A DNA stretch of 20,707 bases from DATIJC01 sp035479015 (lineage in GTDB: Bacteria; Patescibacteriota; Microgenomatia; UBA1400; UBA12028). Where the stretch lies: the NCBI GenBank assembly GCA_035479015.1, contig DATIJC010000053.1, positions 1-20,707 on the forward strand. The letters run 5' to 3'. Both the position numbers and the translations under genes were made by a program. Below the pieces are notes generated by a model that was given only the letters and a program-made list of their open reading frames with translations, had not been told where the DNA came from and did no database searches. This document shows, one piece after another, positions 13,133-20,585 of this stretch. Numbering within the stretch: the first letter of the stretch is position 1; each line of letters begins with the position of its first letter.

Positions 13133-13660
13133 ATGTTGTCTTCTGTTCCGGTAATTGCCGTTCTCCCCGCTACGGATCTTGAACGGGCCAAAATGTTTTA
13201 CACGCAAAAACTAGGCTTGATGATCGACGATACCATGAGCGATGCGAATGGTTTTGTGGCAAAAGCAGGCATGGGTACAGCGCTGATGGTCTACAAGCGC
13301 CCAGAGCCGACCAAGGCCGAGCACACTGTCGCCGGTTTTAAAGTAGATAATTTGGAACAAGAAGTGGCTGACTTGAAAACAAAAGGTGTTGTTTTTGAGC
13401 AGTACAGTTTGCCAGGATTAGTGACTGATTCCAATGGTATCGCCATCATGGGAAATACCAAAAATGCGTGGTTTAAAGACTCCGAGGGCAATATTATTGC
13501 CGTGAGTCAGATGGTCGCCGTTGCACCTGTTGTAGCAACGCCTGCCCCGATGGAAACACCAGTTCCCGCTCCAGTGACGCCACAAGCACCAGCTCCAGCG
13601 GCAACTCCATCTCCAGTGATGTCAGAGACACCTGGTATGGTTACGCCCCCGCAAGTTTAA
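13133..13660 (+). CDS. VOC (glyoxalase/dioxygenase fold) protein with Pro/Ala-rich tail
   Basis: Residues 1-128 form one vicinal-oxygen-chelate module: PVIAVLPATDLERAKMFYTQKLGL at the start, FVAKAGMGTALMVYKR, HTVAGFKVDNLEQEVADLKTKGVVF and WFKDSEGNIIAVSQMV at the end, the usual strand-helix order. The fold binds metals or small ligands and includes glyoxalase I and bleomycin-resistance proteins; the substrate here is unknown. Residues 129-175 are a low-complexity Pro/Ala/Thr tail (APVVATPAPMETPVPAPVTP...), unusual for this family and probably disordered. No signal peptide is present. AAAGGA at 13121-13126 supports the ATG. It is the last gene of the plus-strand operon, followed by a palindrome and a terminator. 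Confidence 0.86.
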   Translation: MLSSVPVIAVLPATDLERAKMFYTQKLGLMIDDTMSDANGFVAKAGMGTALMVYKRPEPTKAEHTVAGFKVDNLEQEVADLKTKGVVFEQYSLPGLVTDSNGIAIMGNTKNAWFKDSEGNIIAVSQMVAVAPVVATPAPMETPVPAPVTPQAPAPAATPSPVMSETPGMVTPPQV

Positions 13661-13663
13661 TTT

Positions 13664-13683
13664 ATCCCCGCGAAGGCGGGGAT
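13664..13683. repeat. CCCCGC palindrome after the VOC gene
   Basis: ATCCCCGC, loop GAAG, GCGGGGAT: a perfect 8-bp stem 3 nt after the VOC stop. It has no T run, so it looks like a REP-type element rather than a terminator; the true terminator follows at 13699. Confidence 0.5.
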
Positions 13684-13698
13684 CTAGTATTTGCTATC

Positions 13699-13724
13699 AA
13701 AAACCCCTCCACACGGGGGGTTTT
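13699..13724 (+). terminator. Rho-independent terminator of the VOC operon
   Basis: AAAAACCCCTCC, loop ACAC, GGGGGGTTTT: ten pairs with one bulged T, ending in T residues. The A run on the other side means it could also work in reverse. Its left arm is the same as that of the terminator at 14697. Confidence 0.75.
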
Positions 13725-13736
13725 ATGCCGAAACTC

Positions 13737-13764
13737 TTGACAAAATTGCTAAGAGAGGTAGAAT
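13737..13764 (+). promoter_or_regulatory. Sigma-70-type promoter with no gene downstream
   Basis: A perfect TTGACA (13737-13742), 16-nt spacer and TAGAAT (13759-13764) give one of the best promoter matches in the window. The predicted start is near 13771, right where a hairpin-only transcript begins; the next protein gene faces the other way. Confidence 0.6.
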
Positions 13765-13770
13765 TTCATT

Positions 13771-13815
13771 AGAAAAACTGGCCAGTGTGGGTTAGCCCCG
13801 CTCCCCAGTTTTTTT
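13771..13815 (+). ncRNA. Candidate ~45-nt hairpin RNA / bidirectional terminator
   Basis: From the predicted start, AAAAACTGG (13773-13781) pairs with CCAGTTTTT (13805-13813), followed by more T. The 23-nt loop region contains GGGTTAGCCC, able to form an inner hairpin. The same element also reads as a terminator for the minus-strand DUF3800 gene, so it may be only that. The promoter just upstream makes a tiny separate RNA plausible. Confidence 0.35.
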
Positions 13816-13842
13816 ACTTTTAAGGCAAAATTTTGAAGGAGT

Positions 13843-14595
13843 TTATTGCAGAGTAAAGGCGTTTTTTTCTAACGATTCTTGCGTTTGTCCCTGAGAATAA
13901 TCTTTTTGAGCTTGGAAGTAAATTACTTTTTCAAATGGATCTAGATCGTCAATCTTTGAAACTTTTCTGTCGATTTCCATTTTTAATCTTCCAAAAAAAC
14001 CAAATAGGTCAGAAATTTGTTCCTCAGCATCGTTATTTGGTTTTGTCACAAAACTCAGGCAGGTGAGATGCTCCCGCGCTTGATCATGTGTTATTGCCAG
14101 ACGATCAATTCCTCGCCTAATAAGATGAAAGAATGCATTATACAAGTGTAAGTCTTGTCCGGAATTACTCGCTTCAGCGAAAATTTGTCCCTTCATTTGT
14201 TTAGCTGATAAAAATTTCAGCATATTTGACAGGAGGATTGTATATGTTTGTCGATAAACATATACAGCGTCAAGTCCCAAGCTATACGCTTTCTTTTTGT
14301 CGACTGTCACAAACAATAAGGAAAAATAACATTTGTTTAGCAGTTTGTCCAAATCTTTTGAAAAATCTTCTAATCTTTTGCCTCTCTTTTTCAAATGGTA
14401 TTTCACTTCATTCGCATGCAAGATGTAACTTTTTTTTCCAAAATATTTTAGCTTAAGTTCATCTAGTTCTTTTTTTAGTTTTCCTCCATGCAAATCATTA
14501 ATTAAAACGCCTGCAAGAGTAAAGTAGGGAGAGCTTTGGTAACTATTCGGGGATGCTGTACCAGACTCGTCTATAAAAATGTTGTAACTTTCCAT
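13843..14595 (-). CDS. DUF3800 domain protein
   Basis: A 250-residue protein. The N-terminal YNIFIDESGTAS (4-15) followed by YFTLAGVLIND is the DUF3800 signature, an RNase-H-like fold with an acidic FIDESG strand. Further parts include LKLKYFGKKSYILHANEVKY, FSLLFVTVDKKKAYS, and a middle segment with IFAEASNSG, where a second conserved acid is expected. The C-terminal part is LSFVTKPNNDAEEQISDLFGFFGRLKME. DUF3800 proteins are often encoded next to mobile elements or defence genes, and a nuclease-like role has been proposed but is not settled. The start has a strong AAGGAGG just upstream. It stands alone between similar terminator hairpins at 13699 and 14697. Family confidence is high. Confidence 0.88.
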   Translation of the reverse strand: MESYNIFIDESGTASPNSYQSSPYFTLAGVLINDLHGGKLKKELDELKLKYFGKKSYILHANEVKYHLKKRGKRLEDFSKDLDKLLNKCYFSLLFVTVDKKKAYSLGLDAVYVYRQTYTILLSNMLKFLSAKQMKGQIFAEASNSGQDLHLYNAFFHLIRRGIDRLAITHDQAREHLTCLSFVTKPNNDAEEQISDLFGFFGRLKMEIDRKVSKIDDLDPFEKVIYFQAQKDYSQGQTQESLEKNAFTLQ

Positions 14596-14696
14596 ATTTT
14601 CCTCCTTTTACGAAGTTAACCCAACATGCTTAGTCAATCACTCGTTATAGGGTTGGTCAACTGCATCAAAATATGTAGCAATATATCTACAGAACG
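14596..14696 (-). promoter_or_regulatory. Upstream region of the DUF3800 gene
   Basis: About 100 bp. On the minus strand TTTTGA (14671-14666) and TATAAC (14649-14644) are 16 nt apart and may be the promoter; TTGACC (14659-14654) is an alternative -35. The strong ribosome site lies at the left end. No ORF is seen. Confidence 0.35.
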
Positions 14697-14724
14697 AAAA
14701 ACCCCTCCATATGGAGGGGTTTTT
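14697..14724 (-). terminator. Perfect-palindrome terminator of the giant surface gene
   Basis: AAAAACCCCTCCAT and ATGGAGGGGTTTTT form a perfect 28-bp palindrome lying 21 nt beyond the surface-protein stop. The A and T runs make it work in both directions, but no plus-strand gene ends here. Confidence 0.8.
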
Positions 14725-14745
14725 AATTACGTTTGTAAATCCGTA

Positions 14746-17700
14746 TTAGGGTAGATTCCAGAATACGAGATCAGCAAGCCCCTTAGATGTCTGAGGTGTC
14801 GCAGAGCCTGCATTCCCAATGATGATTGTGTCACCACTGTTATTGTAGGCATCAAGTTGGCCAGTTAAAGTACTCATTGCAGACATATCTCCGGAAGCAT
14901 AAGCGGCGTCAGCTTGTGCAATTAATGTATGCACACTACTGCTGCAACCAAATACTCCACAGTTTAGTTTAGCTGCAACTAATTGTTGCAACAAAATGAC
15001 GCGCGTCTGATCCACTGGTAAACGCTTCTTTCCTGTGGTGTCTTTTGCTATCGGTGCATAGAAAGCTCCGAAGATTTTGGCGCTATCAGTTGCCGCGATT
15101 GGGCCTTTATGAGTTCCATTGTTACCAATTGTGAATGGATGAACTGCAAACTGTGTACTTGTATAGGCAGTATGTGTCTGCCAGAAGCCGAGCGTTCTGG
15201 TCGGACTGCTCTTATGGTTGGTGAATGTGCATGTCACGTTCGCAGCAAGAGGCAGATTCACGCCCAACGTCAGACCATTTAACGTTGATGGGAATGTTGT
15301 CCCACCAACTGTGTTTACACAATTTGCACTTTGGAGTGTCCAGAACTGGTTTGGCTGTGCTTCTGTGACACTTTGAGCACCTGCAATCAAATTACTAAAC
15401 AACTGGTGATCCGAGTAGATAACATCTTCGCCCACGACTCCTTGGTCGTTATCTAGCGTGAATGCACCGAGTGTGCCACCAAAGGTGAAGTCCTGTAGAT
15501 CATTGGGATCTGCATCCTTAACTATTGTTAATGTTGGCCCGATATCGTCATTTGTGATCTCACAAGTCTTATTTTGACCTACAGTTAGAGACACAGATCC
15601 ATCGGCATTACAGTCTCCTGTCCAACTTGATGCAGTATATCCAGGAAGATTTGCCTCTCCTGCCGTGTAGTTTCCTACGTCAAAGCCAGTTGTTACACCG
15701 CTCACAACCCCAGTGCCACTCACATTCAATAGGAAGTCAGCAACTTGCTTCGTACCTCCGTTATTATTCGTGACGTGCTTGATGAGCGTTAGTGTCGGCT
15801 GTACATCATGGTTTACGATTGTGCAGGTTTTATTCTCACCTATAGCGAGCGTTACTGACCCACTCGAGTCGCAATCACCTGTCCACCCCGTAGATGTGTA
15901 GCCAAACTGTTGGATTTCGCTAGCAGTATACGTACCCGCGTTAAATCCATTGGTCGCACCACTCACGACACCAGTTGTTCCGACTGACAATGGGAAGTTA
16001 GATACCTGGAGAGTTCCACCGTGAGCATTATCCACTTGTTTGACAAGTGTCAGAGTGGGCTGGATATCATCGTTAGTGATTGTGCAGGTTGCTTCCCCAT
16101 CGATATTGACATAAACACTAGATCCACTCTGGACTCCACCTACACAACTCCATGCTGACGCTGAGTATCCAGTTTTACTTGAAGTCTCTCCCAATACAAA
16201 TGTGTCCGCCTGTAACGTAGCTCCAGAATCAACGGGGCTTGTGCCAGAAAGATCGTTTGTATCGGTGCCATTTGCGGTAAGTGTGAAATCAGAGGTAGTT
16301 GCTGTCCCACCATTATCATTGACTACTACTTTTCGGAGATGCAACTTTGGTGCAATATCATCATTGGTTACTGTACATGTCACGTTTTGGTGCAATCCAA
16401 GTGTGAGTATTCCACCTTGGTATGTGCCGCCATCACAAATCCATCCGACCTGATCGTATCCAGTTACCACTGATTCAGATAGAACATATCCTACATTTGC
16501 TCGCACTGAGTGGAAGGTGGTTGAATTGCCCGCATCTGTAAAGCTGCGGTTATCCAGATCGTTGTGAGCGGTTAAATCCCACGCGGATGATAAAGTAGTT
16601 CCACCGTTGTTATTAATTACTGTTTTTACTAGTTTCAACGTGGGACCAATATCGTCGTTCGTGATGGTACAAGTTTTCTCATCACCTGGTTGGAGTGTGA
16701 TGTGACCTGTTGCATCACAGTCAGTTCCCCAAGCGGATGCTTGATAATCTGCGTTTCCGGTTTCGGAAGCAGTGTAGGCCACATTCGCGGAGAGAGTATT
16801 TTGTGTTCCACTTGTTACGGGTGATCCATTCACAAACAGTGGGAAGTCTGCAACTTGCTTTGTGCCACCATCATCATTGGTTACTGTTTTGACCAATGTA
16901 AGTTTTGGCGCAATATCGTTGTTTGTGATGGTACATATTTTGGTTTCACCATTCGCAATCGTTCCAGCGCAATTAGTTCCAAGAGTTTTTGCATAGCCCG
17001 TGACACCAATTTCATCGACTCCATACGAACCAGCATTGAGGGTGACAGTGATTCCACCTTCATCTCCAGGAAATGAAGGATTAGAAACACTTGACCCAGT
17101 TACATTCATTGTGAATGCAGAGGCAGAAGCTGTCCCACCATTATCATTGATGACATGTTTGATTACAGTCAGATGAGCTACTTTGTCATCATTAGTGATT
17201 GTGCATGATTTGACATCTCCAGCGTGTAGAGTTACAGATCCGGCTGCATTACAATCGCCTGTCCAGTCAGAAGTGGCGTATCCGGCATCACCGGTTTCTG
17301 TGAGTGAATAGGTACCTGCGTTAAATCCATTTTGCACACCACTTGTTACTGATGCCCCACTCACAAAAAGTGGGAAGTTAGCAACGATTTTTGTTCCACC
17401 ATTATCGTTGACGACTACTTTTGTCACGGTCAACTTTGGCTGGATATCATCATTTGTGATCGTGCAGATCGCACTCTGACCATTGACCAGCGAGATAGAA
17501 CTGCCGTTTTGAGTTCCGCCGATACAATTCCACGAACCCGCTGCATATCCAGCAGGACCGACCGACTCACTTAATACGTATGAACCAGCACTGAAAGTAT
17601 TATCACTTGCGACACCACCTGCGCCATGAATTGATGTAGGTCCTGTGGCAGTCAGTATCCAGTCGGTATTAATTGCGGTACCACCATTGTCAGTGATAAC

Positions 17701-20466
17701 TTGCTTCACGAGTGTGAGCGACGGAGCCGCATCATCATTAGTTATCGTACAAGTTTTTGTCTGACCTAGAGCGATAGTACCAGTACAATCAGCAGAATAA
17801 CTTGCGTTATACCCGGCTAGACCATTCTCTGTTACATTATATGTTCCTACAGTTGTGAGAACACTATCAACTCCAGGGTTCTCAACACCAGCAAATGATT
17901 GGTTTGTGGTAGTGACGTCATGAATTGTCATTGTGAAGTCGCCCGCAACTTTTGTGCCACCATTATTGTTAATAACATGTTTAATGACGATCAAATGTGC
18001 CGCTTGGTCGTTGTTTGTAACCGTACAGGTAACGTTTTGACCTAATGCTAGTGTAATATGTCCGTTTACGACGTTCACGCCGCTATCACATGTGAATGTC
18101 CCCGCGTCATATCCCGCAACTACTGACTCGGATAATGCATAGGAAACACCTGCAACAACCGGATGTTGTGTTGGTGAATCGCCAAGATCAGAAAATGTGC
18201 CACTCGTTCCAGTCGCGCTTAATGTCCAATCATGTGAAGTTTTATTTCCACCGTTATCGTTAGTAACGATCTTATTGAGTTTTAATGTCGGCGCAATATC
18301 ACTATTAATGATTGTACATGTGGCGGCCTGTCCCAATCCTACAGTGATACTTGCGCCATTTTGCGTACCGCCGACACAGTTCCATGAACCAGCTGAATAT
18401 CCTGCGGGTCCCGTTGATTCACTCAGAGCATATGTACCAGCAACGAATGTTCCATTGCTAGCAGTTCCGCCAGCCCCGCTGATAGGTGTGGGTCCATTGG
18501 CACTAAGCGTCCAGTCTGTTGCTGGCGCATTTCCACCATGTGTACTACTTACCTGCTTCACTAAGGTAAGTGAAGGAGCTTGGTCATCATTTGTAATCGT
18601 ACAAATCTTTGTCTCACCTGCAGCAATTGTCCCAGAACAATTTGCACCTAATGCTTTTGTATAACCAGTTACAGCTGACTCATCGACACCATATGATCCC
18701 GCATTGAGTGTGATCGTGGTGCCAATTTCGGATCCGGCAAATGATGCCGATGATGGGTTTGTCGCAGTGACATTCATGGTGAAGTCACCAGCTACCTTTG
18801 TCCCACCATTGTCATTGATAACGTGTTTGATGACAGTAAGATGTGCTGACAATTGTTGATTACTATACGTACACGTCCAGTCTTCACCTTCCTTCAATAC
18901 GATCGAAGCAGTCGCTCCTGAAGTAGAACTAGAACCGCCATTAGCACCGACAACTGAACATTGAATTCCTATCAAACTCCATCCAGATGGAGTATTTTCT
19001 GTAACCGTGTATACCGGTTGTCCATTGTTTCCCGCGAAGGTAGTAATGCCGCTAAACACACGAGTGTTTGCACTTGTGCCATCATCTACTAGGTTGAAAT
19101 TAGTAATTGGCGATGGTGATGCAGTGAACGGAAATGACGTGGATCCATTTGGTGTCGCATCCTTAATTATCGTTATCGATCCAGAAAAAATAATAGCATC
19201 TGCAGATAACGATCTATCTTGGTTCCCACCCGATCCATCAAGATCAACCAATCGCATATGGTATGGTGATCCAGAGATGGAAACTGCTGAACTGCCAGGA
19301 CCCCAATCGGAGCGCGTAGCAATATGACCACCCCAGGCAAGCGTTGGGTTCGATTGTGATGCCGTAAATGTGACACTGATCCTAGCAGATTTATCACCTG
19401 TAAACCCTGTTCCATTCGCGTAAGAATATGCGCTGACAGAAGTTATCGTCCCACCGAATAAGGTAAAATTTCCAGTTATTGGAGTAACGCTAGCACCAGT
19501 GACTTGAGGATCAGCTGGAATTGGGAAAGTGGTTGAAGCTCCACACGGACTCGTTCCCGCACATGGATTGGCAGAGCCTTCTGTCTGACTAAAAGTTGTG
19601 AGATAGTCAGTTGCGTGTTTGTCACTCTTTGTTGTATCCCATTCAAACGTCACAGTGTGCGAAGCAAGGCTTAAACTGCCGAATGTCATACGATACGGAA
19701 TTGTGTTTCCTTCTAGATAATGCGATTTACTCGCGCCTAAATTCCCATTTACCCAATCCGCACTTGCTAAACAATGCGTTGGTGTCCCACCAACTGGTCC
19801 ATTTGCACACTGATCGAGGTTTGCACTTGGATTACTATCGGTGAAACTAACGTTCGCAACAGTTATTCCGCCGACTTGCAGCTGAGCCAGGTAGTCTGGT
19901 CGATAAGTTCCATCTAAGTGAAAGTTGTAGACAAGCCTACCAGCACTATCTGTTGTTACTAATGTAGAGAAGGCATAGCTATCGACTGATGTAATATCTA
20001 ATGTATATGTTGTATTTGGTGCAAAACCGTTTCCCGTGATGATTGCTGTTTCCGTCGCTCCATAATCCGCTTTATCGGTAAAGAGACTGCCGAAATATGT
20101 CGTGTCGGAGACGGGTGTGGGATCAGAGACAACCGTTGCAGACAAATTCGTATTTGCGGGCGTGGCAGTGGGTTCGGGTGTTGCTGTTGCAACTGGTGCC
20201 GCTGTTGGTGTAGGCGCTGTAGTTGCTGCTGGCGTACTTGTAGGTTCTACGGTAGGTGCCGGAGTGTCAGTTGGAGCTAGAGTTGGTGTGGCTATAGGTT
20301 CTATCGTTACTTCAGGAGTTGCAACTGGTGTATCGGTTGGCTGTGTGGTTTCAGTCGGTGTAGCGTCCTGTGCATAGACAAGAGCGATGGCAGGAGCGAG
20401 GGGTTGTAGAAGAGAAAAAATTGCGAGGGTACAGGAGATAACGAGACGAGAAAATGTTTTTTTCAT
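14746..20466 (-). CDS. Giant secreted surface protein with 14 prealbumin/CnaB-like repeat units, 1906 aa
   Basis: Signal peptide at residues 1-32 (MKKTFSRLVISCTLAIFSLL..., likely cut after VYA), then a Thr/Pro/Ala spacer of about 80 residues. Next is an Ig-like segment (FTDKADYGATETAIITGNGF...) and a beta-rich region with VNGNLGASKSHYLEGNTIPY. Fourteen units of about 85-110 residues follow, most starting (A/Q)P-x-L-T-L-V-K and ending C-T-I-T-N-D-D. The C-terminal 150 residues begin TLGFWQTHTAY, a module common at the end of secreted bacterial proteins, and end in FWNLP. There is no LPxTG motif and no C-terminal membrane helix, so attachment is unknown. Each unit keeps a Lys, a Glu and an Asn in CnaB-like positions, plus two Cys. 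TAGAAT ends 8 nt before the ATG, with no Shine-Dalgarno site. An adhesive or structural outer layer is likely but inferred. Confidence 0.9.
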   Translation of the reverse strand: MKKTFSRLVISCTLAIFSLLQPLAPAIALVYAQDATPTETTQPTDTPVATPEVTIEPIATPTLAPTDTPAPTVEPTSTPAATTAPTPTAAPVATATPEPTATPANTNLSATVVSDPTPVSDTTYFGSLFTDKADYGATETAIITGNGFAPNTTYTLDITSVDSYAFSTLVTTDSAGRLVYNFHLDGTYRPDYLAQLQVGGITVANVSFTDSNPSANLDQCANGPVGGTPTHCLASADWVNGNLGASKSHYLEGNTIPYRMTFGSLSLASHTVTFEWDTTKSDKHATDYLTTFSQTEGSANPCAGTSPCGASTTFPIPADPQVTGASVTPITGNFTLFGGTITSVSAYSYANGTGFTGDKSARISVTFTASQSNPTLAWGGHIATRSDWGPGSSAVSISGSPYHMRLVDLDGSGGNQDRSLSADAIIFSGSITIIKDATPNGSTSFPFTASPSPITNFNLVDDGTSANTRVFSGITTFAGNNGQPVYTVTENTPSGWSLIGIQCSVVGANGGSSSTSGATASIVLKEGEDWTCTYSNQQLSAHLTVIKHVINDNGGTKVAGDFTMNVTATNPSSASFAGSEIGTTITLNAGSYGVDESAVTGYTKALGANCSGTIAAGETKICTITNDDQAPSLTLVKQVSSTHGGNAPATDWTLSANGPTPISGAGGTASNGTFVAGTYALSESTGPAGYSAGSWNCVGGTQNGASITVGLGQAATCTIINSDIAPTLKLNKIVTNDNGGNKTSHDWTLSATGTSGTFSDLGDSPTQHPVVAGVSYALSESVVAGYDAGTFTCDSGVNVVNGHITLALGQNVTCTVTNNDQAAHLIVIKHVINNNGGTKVAGDFTMTIHDVTTTNQSFAGVENPGVDSVLTTVGTYNVTENGLAGYNASYSADCTGTIALGQTKTCTITNDDAAPSLTLVKQVITDNGGTAINTDWILTATGPTSIHGAGGVASDNTFSAGSYVLSESVGPAGYAAGSWNCIGGTQNGSSISLVNGQSAICTITNDDIQPKLTVTKVVVNDNGGTKIVANFPLFVSGASVTSGVQNGFNAGTYSLTETGDAGYATSDWTGDCNAAGSVTLHAGDVKSCTITNDDKVAHLTVIKHVINDNGGTASASAFTMNVTGSSVSNPSFPGDEGGITVTLNAGSYGVDEIGVTGYAKTLGTNCAGTIANGETKICTITNNDIAPKLTLVKTVTNDDGGTKQVADFPLFVNGSPVTSGTQNTLSANVAYTASETGNADYQASAWGTDCDATGHITLQPGDEKTCTITNDDIGPTLKLVKTVINNNGGTTLSSAWDLTAHNDLDNRSFTDAGNSTTFHSVRANVGYVLSESVVTGYDQVGWICDGGTYQGGILTLGLHQNVTCTVTNDDIAPKLHLRKVVVNDNGGTATTSDFTLTANGTDTNDLSGTSPVDSGATLQADTFVLGETSSKTGYSASAWSCVGGVQSGSSVYVNIDGEATCTITNDDIQPTLTLVKQVDNAHGGTLQVSNFPLSVGTTGVVSGATNGFNAGTYTASEIQQFGYTSTGWTGDCDSSGSVTLAIGENKTCTIVNHDVQPTLTLIKHVTNNNGGTKQVADFLLNVSGTGVVSGVTTGFDVGNYTAGEANLPGYTASSWTGDCNADGSVSLTVGQNKTCEITNDDIGPTLTIVKDADPNDLQDFTFGGTLGAFTLDNDQGVVGEDVIYSDHQLFSNLIAGAQSVTEAQPNQFWTLQSANCVNTVGGTTFPSTLNGLTLGVNLPLAANVTCTFTNHKSSPTRTLGFWQTHTAYTSTQFAVHPFTIGNNGTHKGPIAATDSAKIFGAFYAPIAKDTTGKKRLPVDQTRVILLQQLVAAKLNCGVFGCSSSVHTLIAQADAAYASGDMSAMSTLTGQLDAYNNSGDTIIIGNAGSATPQTSKGLADLVFWNLP
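15211..19185 (-). repeat. Tandem array of 14 diverged coding repeats, ~260-310 bp each
   Basis: Unit borders, judged from the ITNDD codons, fall near 15550, 15810, 16070, 16360, 16655, 16920, 17190, 17450, 17735, 18010, 18300, 18590 and 18855. The two outer units (IIKDATPNG and IVKDADPND types) differ from the twelve inner ones. The inner units fall into at least five subtypes by sequence, arranged in a mixed order. They are protein-level repeats with diverged DNA, not a CRISPR or satellite array. Confidence 0.85.
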
Positions 20467-20585
20467 ACACGAAAATTCTATAGCTTACGTTTTCCTGATC
20501 TAATCACTTGTAAACTGAAAAATCAATATTCAGTTTCACCACTTACTTTCATACAAGGTATGAATGAGATAGTATTAAATAACCT
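20467..20585. promoter_or_regulatory. Divergent control region between the surface gene and the right-edge ORF
   Basis: About 120 bp without a gene. For the minus strand, TTAGAT and TAGAAT (20480-20475) are 17 nt apart, with the ATG 8 nt further on. Inverted repeats lie at about 20512-20536 (AAACTGAA/TTCAGTTT, 9-nt loop) and 20548-20564 (TTCATAC, AAG, GTATGAA). The second could be an operator serving either direction. ATTAAAT at 20575-20581 is a possible -10 element for the plus-strand ORF. Confidence 0.4.

Noticed and set aside
15211..19185. CRISPR or satellite array
   Set aside because: The periodic similarity is coding, 260-310 bp long and diverged at DNA level, with no short identical repeats and spacers.
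20102..20377. Gly/Val-rich plus-strand frame (VGSGVAVATGAAVGVG)
   Set aside because: Shadow of the Thr/Pro/Ala spacer of the surface protein on the other strand.
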